NCBI GenBank assembly: GCA_045598945.1
Contig: JAZRVD010000169.1
Span: 1-11,116, forward strand
Origin: Colimorpha sp045598945
GTDB taxonomy: Bacteria; Bacteroidota; Bacteroidia; Bacteroidales; P3
Direction of reading: 5' to 3'
DNA length: 11,116 nucleotides
The notes under the pieces are model-generated. The model made no database searches, was not told the DNA's origin, and saw only the letters and a list, made by a program, of their open reading frames with translations. Each line of letters opens with the position of its first letter. Within the stretch, counting starts at the first letter, position 1. The translations under genes were made by a program, and so were the position numbers. This document shows, in pieces, positions 1 through 6,515 of the stretch.

Positions 1-1509
1 CTCCTTGCCAAACTTGACGCCTATCTTGTAGACCTTGCGGCTGTCGGCGAGGTAGGGCTTGGCATAGCCTCGCTCGTCTATCTGTCGCAATGCAGCCTCG
101 GCACTGTCGTTGAGCTTGAACTCAAAGATGTATACATATTCAGGAGTCTCCACCACCATGTCCACCCTGCCCTGGCTGCAGCACTTCTCATCGACAGTGT
201 TGTACACGCTCAAAAGCGAGAACATCATGCTGAAAGAGTGATGAAAATAATATTCCATATCCTTTTTCATCAGATAGGTCTTCGAAGCAAAAAAAGCCGT
301 CAGTCTATTGCGGAGCTTGTCAAGCTGAGCCGTTTGCAACATATCGTCGAAGTCATATACCAAAGAACTTGAATCGTTAGTTGTTGTCGTATTAAAGAAT
401 TCGTTGAGAAGCATAGAAATAAAGCCCTCCTTGACTTCATTGTTAGGATAGCCCAACAAGAAACGTCTTGTCCGAGGATTGTATTTCTTTATCGTCAAGT
501 ACCCACTCTGATAAAGCATTGGCACTGGAGCATCGATATCGGCACGGTAGTCTATAAATTCCTCTGGCGAATACCATTTTTGTAGCAAATCATCCATGTT
601 TTGACGGAAGCGTTGCATTAACTTCATCAAATACGTCGGCGTGCCTGTGGCGAACCAATAGTTTTTTATCGCCATGCTGTCGAAAGCATTAATAATGCTA
701 AAAGGATTGTACACGTCTGTCATTGCAATAGAAAAATGATAGCCATCGTACTGTGCTTTCAAACTCTCTTTCATCTGCTCAGCCGTACAATACAATTTTG
801 AAGCAAACGCTGTTATTGGCTCTTCAAAATAATTATAAAGCTCTGCCTCGCTTATTCCGCACAATGTCTCATACTTTTCATCGAGACTTATATCCTTTGG
901 CTGGTTAAAGCCGCTAAAAACGCTGACCTGCGAGAACTTGGTAACGCCCGTTAGCAGCACGAAACGCAGATGCTCGTCGACAAGCTTGAAGACAGAGTAG
1001 AAGGCCTTGAGAATGTTTCTGTTCTTCTCTTCAGACGATGTACCCATAGTGTCTAATAGCGGCTTGTCGTATTCGTCTATCAAAACAACGGCACGTTTGC
1101 CTGTCTGAAGGTGAGCCTGCTGGAGGATATTTGCAAAACGCCTGCCTCTCACATCGTTGACATGTTGTACAGAAAACTGTCTTTCCCACTCCTCAAGACA
1201 ATCATCAATAGTATGCTCCAACTCGCCATCGTTAGTAAAATTGCAGCCGTTAAAGTCGATATGGAAAACAGGATAGGTCTCCCACTTCTGTTCCAGATCC
1301 ATTATCTTCAAGCCTTCGAAGAGATGCTTCTTGCCCTCAAAATAGCACTTCAACGTAGAGAGCGTCAGCGACTTACCAAAACGGCGAGGTCGGCAGAGAA
1401 AGCAAATGCTTTGATGAGCCAATTCATAAATCAAATCGGTTTTGTCTACATACGCATAATTCTCCTCGCGAAGTTTCTCAAAACTTTGTACACCTATAGG
1501 ATATTTCAT
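1..1509 (-). CDS. AAA-ATPase-like / PD-(D/E)XK nuclease-superfamily protein, 3' end cut by the window edge
   Basis: The reading frame runs open from an ATG at 1509 to base 1, giving 503 residues with no stop, so the C-terminus is missing. The start is preceded by a GGAAGGTGAT-type ribosome binding site. The N-terminus (MKYPIGVQSFEKLREENYAY) is typical of the AAA-ATPase-like proteins common in Bacteroidales. A Walker A-like segment RPRRFGKS lies at residues 40-47 and a Walker B-like AVVLIDEYDKPL near 140-152. The C-terminal part carries GRVDMVV near 446-452 and YIFEFKLN near 457-464, the D...ExK pattern of the PD-(D/E)XK fold (DUF1703 type). In this family the end usually comes soon after a KFGKE-like segment, and that segment reaches the edge here, so probably only a short tail is lost. 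It lies 41 bases downstream of the thioesterase on the same strand. Cellular role is unknown; family members are multicopy and their target is not established. Family call confident, function not. Confidence 0.88.
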   Translation of the reverse strand, partial: MKYPIGVQSFEKLREENYAYVDKTDLIYELAHQSICFLCRPRRFGKSLTLSTLKCYFEGKKHLFEGLKIMDLEQKWETYPVFHIDFNGCNFTNDGELEHTIDDCLEEWERQFSVQHVNDVRGRRFANILQQAHLQTGKRAVVLIDEYDKPLLDTMGTSSEEKNRNILKAFYSVFKLVDEHLRFVLLTGVTKFSQVSVFSGFNQPKDISLDEKYETLCGISEAELYNYFEEPITAFASKLYCTAEQMKESLKAQYDGYHFSIAMTDVYNPFSIINAFDSMAIKNYWFATGTPTYLMKLMQRFRQNMDDLLQKWYSPEEFIDYRADIDAPVPMLYQSGYLTIKKYNPRTRRFLLGYPNNEVKEGFISMLLNEFFNTTTTNDSSSLVYDFDDMLQTAQLDKLRNRLTAFFASKTYLMKKDMEYYFHHSFSMMFSLLSVYNTVDEKCCSQGRVDMVVETPEYVYIFEFKLNDSAEAALRQIDERGYAKPYLADSRKVYKIGVKFGKE

Positions 1510-1550
1510 AACTATCACCTTCCATTTTATTAAACACTCGCAAAAACCAA

Positions 1551-2282
1551 TCAAACCAAAGGCATTAGACGCATGACTGCCGCTGTACCACGCGGATTGG
1601 TTATCTTACAGCAATGAGTATCGCCTTCAGTCTGCCTGACGACAGACACAATTTCATTGGGACGTGTCTCAAGAATATAATCTATATCTATTTGCTGATT
1701 GACGAAACGTTGCGAAGCGTCGAGCACCTCTTGTGGAAGAACATCTGTCATCCAATTTAGGTAGTCTGCGTTATTAACATGCTGGGTATGGTCGAGCATG
1801 GACTCAGTAACCTTGAACTGTTCCTGACGCTGTGGTGCCGAAAAGTCGCCAAGACGCAACTTAGAAAGGTTATCGAGACTTGTAGCCTGACAAGAATGAT
1901 GCTCGTAGCCATCCATCATGTCGCCCAGACGTACAACGCGACGCTGTGTAAAATCTATCACCGCCCAATAAGCCGAAGCAGTAACACACGTACTGCTGTC
2001 GGCTATAGAGAAGTCGCGAACGGCATACAACCCATTGACACCGCGCGACCATGTACTTATTGCTAAGTTCGCAAATAACGAGGGCATGTATTTGATTTCG
2101 TAATGCATGCGACAAAGCACCCATGCCTTGTTTTGCTTTATTAGGTCGAGCCATCCGATATGGGTCTCATGAGTATGATGTTCGGCGGCTTCTTGCATAA
2201 GACGCCCAGCTCCCCAGAGCGAGAGATGGTCGGTACGGTCGCAAAGATATGACTCAAGTGTTGTGTTTACCTCGTATATCAT
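1551..2282 (-). CDS. acyl-ACP thioesterase (FatA/FatB-like, double hotdog fold)
   Basis: A 243-residue cytoplasmic protein of normal length for the bacterial acyl-ACP thioesterase family (PF01643). This family hydrolyses acyl-ACP to release free fatty acid from type II fatty acid synthesis. The first hotdog domain shows the family pattern: WVLCRMHYEI at 54-63, then STWSRGVNGLYAVRDFSI at 76-93, and AYWAVIDFTQRRVVRL at 104-119. The second domain begins near residue 150 and carries DHTQHVNNADYLNW at 164-177, the counterpart of the DxNxHVNN catalytic-region motif. The His (168) is kept, but the position normally held by Asn is Thr 166. The gene follows argS with an 87-base gap and precedes the AAA-like gene by 41 bases, all on the minus strand, so it may be cotranscribed with argS. 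The leader ATAACATTAT before the ATG has no purine-rich site, which is usual in this phylum. Which fatty acid chain length it acts on cannot be read from the sequence. Confidence 0.88.
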   Translation of the reverse strand: MIYEVNTTLESYLCDRTDHLSLWGAGRLMQEAAEHHTHETHIGWLDLIKQNKAWVLCRMHYEIKYMPSLFANLAISTWSRGVNGLYAVRDFSIADSSTCVTASAYWAVIDFTQRRVVRLGDMMDGYEHHSCQATSLDNLSKLRLGDFSAPQRQEQFKVTESMLDHTQHVNNADYLNWMTDVLPQEVLDASQRFVNQQIDIDYILETRPNEIVSVVRQTEGDTHCCKITNPRGTAAVMRLMPLV

Positions 2283-2369
2283 ATAATGTTATTTAGACAC
2301 CACAGGGTCGGACATAGATTTCATACTCTCTGCTCGACCCATGAAAGTGTATCACTGACAAGTATATTG

Positions 2370-4157
2370 TTACATGCGTTCCGGCACCTCGATGCCGAGT
2401 ATTAGCATGGTGTTGCGCAGAGCGTTAGCCACCATGTTGCAGAGTTGCACACGGAACGCCATAGACTGCACATCGCAATCGCGCAAGATAGGTGTATCTT
2501 GATAAAAGCTGTTGAAACTCTTGGCGAGTTCGTAGGCGTAGTTGGCCACCTGTGCAGGACTAAAGCTTTCGGCAGCCTGGCTAATGGTAGCCGGCAAGTC
2601 GTGAAGAACCTTTATCACTTGACGCTCCTTGTCGGTGAGTGCTACGGGCTGTACCTTGCTGGACATGTCGATACCCTGCTCAACACCCTTGCGCACTATG
2701 CTGCGTATGCGAGCATGCGTATACTGGATAAACGGGCCTGTGTTGCCGTTGAAGTCGATACTCTCTGACGGGTTGAAAAGCATGGTCTTGGTGGGGTCGA
2801 CCTTAAGGATAAAATACTTGAGCGCACCCAGTGCAAGGATATGATATAGATGCTGACGCTGTTCATCGGAAAGGTCATTGTTTTTGCCATGTTCAGCGCA
2901 TACGCTCTCGGCTGTACGTTCCATTTCAGCAATAAGGTCATCGGCATCTACTACAGTGCCTTCGCGCGATTTCATCTTACCATTGGGCAACTCCACCATG
3001 CCATAAGAGAGATGATAGACCTTGCTTGCCCAATCGAAGCCAAGCTTGCCAAGCACAAGCTTAAGTACCTGAAAATGATAATCCTGCTCGTTGCCAACGA
3101 CATATATCAGACGCTCTGCTCCAAACTCGCCATGACGCAACAAGGCTGTACCGAGGTCTTGCGTCATATAGACCGACGTGCCATCGCGACGCAGCAGAAG
3201 TTTCTGGTCGAGACCATCGGCAGTGAGGTCGCACCACACCGAGCCGTCGTCTTTGCGAAACAGCACACCCATATCCAGCCCCTTCTGCACCAGTTCCTTG
3301 CCAAGCAGATAAGTATTAGACTCGTAGTAAATCTTGTCGAAGCCTACGCCAAGACTTTTATACGTCTGGTCGAAGCCTTCATAGACCCATCCGTTCATCA
3401 TCTCCCACAGACCGCGCACCTCCTTGTCGCCCTCTTCCCATAACTTGAGCATACGCTGAGCCTCCTGCATCAACGGAGCGTCGCGTTTGGCGTCGTCCTC
3501 GCTCATTCCTTTTTCCATCAAGGCTTTAACCTCTTCCTTGTAATGCTTGTCAAACTCGACATAATACTTGCCGACAAGATGGTCGCCTTTGATACCGGCG
3601 CTTTGCGGTGTCTCACCATTGCCATAACGCTGCCATGCAAGCATAGACTTGCAAATATGTATGCCACGATCGTTGACAAGATTAACCTTCTTAACATTGG
3701 CGCCATTGGCGGATAGTAGCTCACTCACCGACCATCCCAAAAGATTGTTGCGGATATGGCCAAGATGAAGAGGCTTGTTGGTATTGGGCGAGGAATACTC
3801 GATAACCACTGGAGCCGCATTGTCATCAGCCCGACGTATACCGTAACTATCATTTGCAGCATTGGCACCTACAAAGCCGAGCCAATAGCTATCGGCAATG
3901 ACGAAATTAAGGAATCCCTTGATGACATTGAACGAAGCCACCTCGCCAAGCGATTGCTGCACAGCCTCGCCCACCTCGCGTGCCAACACCTCAGGGGCAC
4001 GACGTGCCTGCTTGACAAAAGGAAAAACGACAAGCGTAAAATCACCTTCAAACTCTTTTTTAGTGCCTTGCAGCACAATGCTTTCGGCAGAAGACTCGAT
4101 GCCATAGAGGTCGCGCAACGCACTGCTCACGGCCTGTTGCAGTTGTAATTCTATCAT
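2370..4157 (-). CDS. argS: arginyl-tRNA synthetase
   Basis: Class I aminoacyl-tRNA synthetase that charges tRNA-Arg with arginine using ATP. The 595-residue length is normal for bacterial ArgRS. An N-terminal Add1-type domain (about 1-100) recognises the tRNA elbow. The Rossmann catalytic domain starts at VVIEYSSPNTNKPLHLGH, whose HLGH (131-134) is the HIGH signature. The second signature is the degenerate KMSKS equivalent KMKSREGT at 394-401, the usual form in this family. The C-terminal helical anticodon-binding (DALR) domain covers roughly the last 120 residues and ends GIEVPERM. The ATG at 4157 is chosen because it begins the conserved N-terminus and lies downstream of a good promoter (4228-4259). 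First gene of a leftward run with the thioesterase. The many plus-strand frames opposite it are shadows. Confidence 0.98.
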   Translation of the reverse strand: MIELQLQQAVSSALRDLYGIESSAESIVLQGTKKEFEGDFTLVVFPFVKQARRAPEVLAREVGEAVQQSLGEVASFNVIKGFLNFVIADSYWLGFVGANAANDSYGIRRADDNAAPVVIEYSSPNTNKPLHLGHIRNNLLGWSVSELLSANGANVKKVNLVNDRGIHICKSMLAWQRYGNGETPQSAGIKGDHLVGKYYVEFDKHYKEEVKALMEKGMSEDDAKRDAPLMQEAQRMLKLWEEGDKEVRGLWEMMNGWVYEGFDQTYKSLGVGFDKIYYESNTYLLGKELVQKGLDMGVLFRKDDGSVWCDLTADGLDQKLLLRRDGTSVYMTQDLGTALLRHGEFGAERLIYVVGNEQDYHFQVLKLVLGKLGFDWASKVYHLSYGMVELPNGKMKSREGTVVDADDLIAEMERTAESVCAEHGKNNDLSDEQRQHLYHILALGALKYFILKVDPTKTMLFNPSESIDFNGNTGPFIQYTHARIRSIVRKGVEQGIDMSSKVQPVALTDKERQVIKVLHDLPATISQAAESFSPAQVANYAYELAKSFNSFYQDTPILRDCDVQSMAFRVQLCNMVANALRNTMLILGIEVPERM

Positions 4158-4227
4158 GGAAAAATGCTATTATTGATAACAAAAAAAACTAATCGACAAT
4201 ACACAAAAACATTGTCTTTTTATGACT

Positions 4228-4259
4228 GCAAAATTACACCTTTTATGCCATTCTACCAA
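4228..4259 (-). promoter_or_regulatory. Bacteroidetes-type promoter for argS
   Basis: On the minus strand the -7 box reads TAATTTTGC (4236-4228), matching TAnnTTTGC. An upstream TTG (4259-4257) lies about 20 bases before it and could serve as the -33 element. The leader to the argS ATG would be about 65 bases and A/T-rich. Pattern match only; no transcript data. Confidence 0.6.
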
Positions 4260-4320
4260 CTTTTTAATGCATAGACAAAAAAATTGATTTTATAAAACAC
4301 CAAAATACAAAAAAAAATAC

Positions 4321-4329
4321 TACTTTTGC
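4321..4329 (+). promoter_or_regulatory. -7 promoter box for the DUF3127 gene
   Basis: TACTTTTGC matches the Bacteroidetes -7 consensus TAnnTTTGC and sits 66 bases before the ATG at 4396, inside an A-rich tract. No TTG is seen at the ideal -33 distance; the nearest lies about 35 bases upstream. It is divergent from the argS promoter, so the two share the 4158-4395 intergenic region. Confidence 0.5.
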
Positions 4330-4395
4330 AATTCGATATGTTGTTATGTTTGACAACAAAAAATGCATATAAAAGAAAATTAAAAACATATAAAC

Positions 4396-4953
4396 ATGGA
4401 ACTTATAGCGAAACTTTCAACTATCTTGGAAACCATCTCAGGCACATCTCAAAGCACTCAAAGAGAATGGGTGCGAGGAGGCTTTGTGGTAGAAACCGAA
4501 GAATCTTTTCCACGCAAAGTTGCATTCACACTGTTTGGACAAGACAAAGTTGACGCTCTCAACGGACTGGCCGTTGGCAGCTATGTGCGTGTTATCTTCC
4601 ACCTTGAGTCGCGCGAATATCAAGGGCGCTGGTATACCGACGCACGTTGCGAAAGCGTAACGCCCTACACAGGTCAGCCCATGCCAGGCTATGGCCAGCC
4701 CATGCCAGGTTATGCACAGCCAACGCCAGGCTATAGTCAGCCCATGCCAGGCTATGGCCAGCCCATGCCAAGTTACGGTCAGCCCACACCAGGCTATGGT
4801 CAGCCAGTGGCTCCAGCCGTCAACACCCCACAGGCTCCAGGCATGCCACAAGGCGGCGAAGGTCAGCCATATACGCCAGCACAACCACAGCAACCTGTGC
4901 AACAGACACCCCAACCATCTATGCCGCAAAACGACGACGACCTGCCATTCTAA
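4396..4953 (+). CDS. DUF3127 protein with OB-fold-like domain, heptapeptide repeats and SSB-like acidic tail
   Basis: A 185-residue protein in three parts. Residues 1-90 form a compact domain that resembles DUF3127, a Bacteroidetes family with an SSB-like OB-fold pattern (GGFVVETEES, KVAFTLFGQDKVDAL, VRVIFHLESREYQGRWYTD). Residues 93-134 are six tandem xQPxPxY heptads, and up to about 178 the chain is a low-complexity P/Q/G linker. The last residues NDDDLPF closely match the acidic C-terminal tip of bacterial SSB proteins (DDDIPF in E. coli), which docks DNA-repair and replication partners. The layout (OB-like domain, disordered Gly/Pro/Gln linker, acidic tip) is that of SSB. Single-stranded nucleic acid binding is therefore an inference; the family has no function that I can state as established. 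The ATG at 4396 is preceded by an A-rich leader (AAAACATATAAAC) and begins the conserved domain. It is divergent from argS and is followed by a hairpin before the folate gene. Confidence 0.85.
   Translation: MELIAKLSTILETISGTSQSTQREWVRGGFVVETEESFPRKVAFTLFGQDKVDALNGLAVGSYVRVIFHLESREYQGRWYTDARCESVTPYTGQPMPGYGQPMPGYAQPTPGYSQPMPGYGQPMPSYGQPTPGYGQPVAPAVNTPQAPGMPQGGEGQPYTPAQPQQPVQQTPQPSMPQNDDDLPF
4672..4797 (+). repeat. 21-bp tandem repeat, six full copies, in frame
   Basis: Six contiguous 21-base units at 4672, 4693, 4714, 4735, 4756 and 4777 encode GQPMPGY, GQPMPGY, AQPTPGY, SQPMPGY, GQPMPSY and GQPTPGY. A degenerate seventh begins GQPVAPA. Units differ by a few bases each, mostly at third positions and in the first, fourth and sixth codons. 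Because the unit is a multiple of three, gain or loss of copies would alter linker length without breaking the frame. Confidence 0.95.
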
Positions 4954-4986
4954 TCAGACAGCCATCGTTGACAAAGCAGCAACACA

Positions 4987-5025
4987 CAACGGCGACATCC
5001 AAATGCCATATAGGTGTCGCCGTTG
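4987..5025 (+). other. Intergenic hairpin between the DUF3127 gene and the folate gene
   Basis: Arms CAACGGCGACA (4987-4997) and TGTCGCCGTTG (5015-5025) pair perfectly over 11 bases around a 17-base loop. No T-run follows on either strand, so it is not a textbook intrinsic terminator. It could be a weak terminator, a 3'-end stabiliser of the DUF3127 message, or a processing site. Confidence 0.6.
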
Positions 5026-5052
5026 CTATAATAGACAAAACACCACAGTATA

Positions 5053-5613
5053 ATGTCCACCAACGACAAGACAGCACTCAGACAAGAGGTGCGCAAACTG
5101 AAAAAGACATTATCGGACAGCGAGAAGCTCAGCCGCTCCAATACGCTAATGCAAAGCATCGAAGCCCTTGCCGAATTTCAGCAAGCCGCCACAATGCTGC
5201 TATACTGGAGCATGACCGACGAGGTGCAGACACATCAACTTGTTGAACGATGGCATACAAAGAAAAAGGTACTGCTGCCATGCGTTGATGGCGACAACCT
5301 GCTACTGCGCCAGTATACAGGCGCCAACTGCATGCACGCCGGCGAACAGTTCGGCATAGGCGAGCCGCAAGGCGAGATATTTAGCGACATCGACAGCATA
5401 GACCTCATTGTTGTACCAGGCGTAGCCTTCGACAGTCACTGCAACCGCATGGGACGCGGCAGAGGATTCTACGACCGACTGCTCGCCACCACACCTCACG
5501 CCATCAAGATAGGCGTAGCCTTCGACTTCCAAATCTTCGACACCATACCCGTCGAGCCTTTCGACCAACCTATGGACATTGTAGTCGGCGAGACAAAAAC
5601 ATATACGAAATAA
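5053..5613 (+). CDS. 5-formyltetrahydrofolate cyclo-ligase
   Basis: A 186-residue enzyme, standard length, that converts 5-formyl-THF to 5,10-methenyl-THF with ATP hydrolysis and so recycles folate (5-FTHF cyclo-ligase / MTHFS family, PF01812). The N-terminal segment LRQEVRKLKKTLSD (9-22) is the family's basic opening. The core strand IDLIVVPGVAFD (116-127) and the nucleotide/folate signature RMGRGRGFYDRLL (132-144) are clear and complete. The ATG at 5053 fits the usual N-terminus and follows the intergenic hairpin. The tail-anchored hypothetical gene begins 15 bases after its stop, so the two are probably cotranscribed. Often named fthC, ygfA or yqgN in other bacteria; no symbol is assigned. 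Confidence 0.95.
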   Translation: MSTNDKTALRQEVRKLKKTLSDSEKLSRSNTLMQSIEALAEFQQAATMLLYWSMTDEVQTHQLVERWHTKKKVLLPCVDGDNLLLRQYTGANCMHAGEQFGIGEPQGEIFSDIDSIDLIVVPGVAFDSHCNRMGRGRGFYDRLLATTPHAIKIGVAFDFQIFDTIPVEPFDQPMDIVVGETKTYTK

Positions 5614-5628
5614 AAAAAAGATACAGCC

Positions 5629-6117
5629 ATGCCAATGTTCTTCACACCCAAACCACGACAATTCCACTACGAGCCACGATTCTACGACCCGGAAAAAGAA
5701 AAATGGGAAGCACTCAAACAGAAATATGCCGATGAACATGACGTACCAGCCAACAACGAAGACAACGGCTCCGTCAGCGACGACGAGTTAAAATACTTCC
5801 AAGACAAGGTGCGACAGATGAACCGTACTGAAAAACGGCAAGCCTCAAAATTTGGCATCCGCGACCTTTTTCGCCGTCGCGAAATGCCAAAATTCAACTA
5901 TCAGCCACGCTTTCAAAACACCACCGAAAACAGTGGCGTCCCTGTCGCCGACAATCAGCTGATAGACAAATACTCGCATACCGAATCCAAACACCGCGTG
6001 CGAATACGCCGACGCTACGACATAGAAGACGTAGACTACATGAAACCCATACCCGCAGGCAAAATAATGCTCTACGCCTTGCTTGCCTGCATACTGCTAT
6101 ACTGGATATTGTTTTAA
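5629..6117 (+). CDS. Small tail-anchored hypothetical protein with duplicated FxYxPRF motif
   Basis: A 162-residue protein with no function I can name. The N-terminus (KPRQFHYEPRFYDPEKEKWE, 8-27) resembles small conserved Bacteroidetes proteins I have seen near this folate gene; that is a recollection, not a search. A second, related segment MPKFNYQPRF occurs at 86-95, so the motif F-x-Y-x-P-R-F is present twice (12-18 and 89-95). Between them is a charged, probably helical stretch (about 21-80). A basic run RVRIRRRY (123-130) is followed by a single hydrophobic segment at about 143-162 (GKIMLYALLACILLYWILF) that ends the protein, so it is probably membrane-anchored by its C-terminus with the soluble part in the cytoplasm. 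It starts 15 bases after the cyclo-ligase stop, consistent with an operon. The stretch after its stop holds the panD promoter box. Confidence 0.75.
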   Translation: MPMFFTPKPRQFHYEPRFYDPEKEKWEALKQKYADEHDVPANNEDNGSVSDDELKYFQDKVRQMNRTEKRQASKFGIRDLFRRREMPKFNYQPRFQNTTENSGVPVADNQLIDKYSHTESKHRVRIRRRYDIEDVDYMKPIPAGKIMLYALLACILLYWILF

Positions 6118-6145
6118 TTATACCAAACATTACCAATTAAAAACG

Positions 6146-6154
6146 TATCTTTGC
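6146..6154 (+). promoter_or_regulatory. -7 promoter box for panD
   Basis: TATCTTTGC matches the Bacteroidetes -7 consensus TAnnTTTGC, 17 bases before the panD ATG. No -33 TTG is seen at the ideal spacing. It suggests that panD and the downstream membrane protein form their own transcription unit. Confidence 0.55.
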
Positions 6155-6170
6155 AAAAAAAATATAGACG

Positions 6171-6515
6171 ATGTACATACAAGTCTTAAAATCTAAAATA
6201 CATAGAGTTACCGTTACCGAAGCCGATTTAGACTATATTGGCAGCATCACCATCGACGGTGCAATGATGGATGCGGCAGGCATTATAGAAAACGAAAGAG
6301 TGGAAATATACGACATTACCAACGGTGAGAGAATATGCACCTACGCCATACGAGGCAAAGAGCATAGCGGCGTAATAGGTATCAACGGAGCAGCTGCTCA
6401 CAAGATACACACAGGCGACCTCGTCATCATAGCCTCCTACGCCATGATGGAGATGGAAGAGGCTCGCACCTGGCACCCCACCGTCATCTTTCCCACCAAC
6501 AACAAAGTATTATGA
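6171..6515 (+). CDS. panD: Aspartate 1-decarboxylase precursor
   Basis: Cytoplasmic pyruvoyl enzyme that makes beta-alanine from L-aspartate for pantothenate and CoA synthesis. The 114 residues match the family length (126 in E. coli). The self-cleavage site is Gly24-Ser25 (DYIGS); cleavage creates a short beta chain and an alpha chain that begins with the pyruvoyl group. Other conserved residues fall at the E. coli positions: Lys9, Tyr22, Arg54, Thr57, Tyr58 and Asn72 in INGAAAH. The C-terminal EEARTWHPTVIF is the usual one. The ATG follows a -7 promoter box by 17 bases. The stop overlaps the next start by four bases (ATGA), which implies translational coupling to the membrane protein. No panC or panB is in the window. 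Confidence 0.97.
   Translation: MYIQVLKSKIHRVTVTEADLDYIGSITIDGAMMDAAGIIENERVEIYDITNGERICTYAIRGKEHSGVIGINGAAAHKIHTGDLVIIASYAMMEMEEARTWHPTVIFPTNNKVL

Noticed and set aside
2305..2340. GGGTCG/CGACCC hairpin between argS and the thioesterase
   Set aside because: Only six pairs with a 24-base loop and no T-run on the minus strand; too weak to call a terminator.
2850..3443. 197-codon plus-strand frame opposite argS
   Set aside because: It lies entirely antisense to a full, well-conserved argS, shows no family resemblance and has no promoter or ribosome site. It is a shadow frame.
4158..4395. Riboswitch or T-box in the divergent intergenic region
   Set aside because: The region is A/T-rich with promoter boxes but no conserved stem or specifier-like structure that I can see.
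4672..4797. Regular repeats considered as a CRISPR array
   Set aside because: Units are contiguous 21-mers with no spacers and are coding in frame.
4438..4929. Minus-strand frames rich in Trp/His/Ala repeats across the DUF3127 gene
   Set aside because: The repetitiveness is only the antisense reading of the 21-bp coding repeat; the plus-strand frame has the conserved domain and tail.
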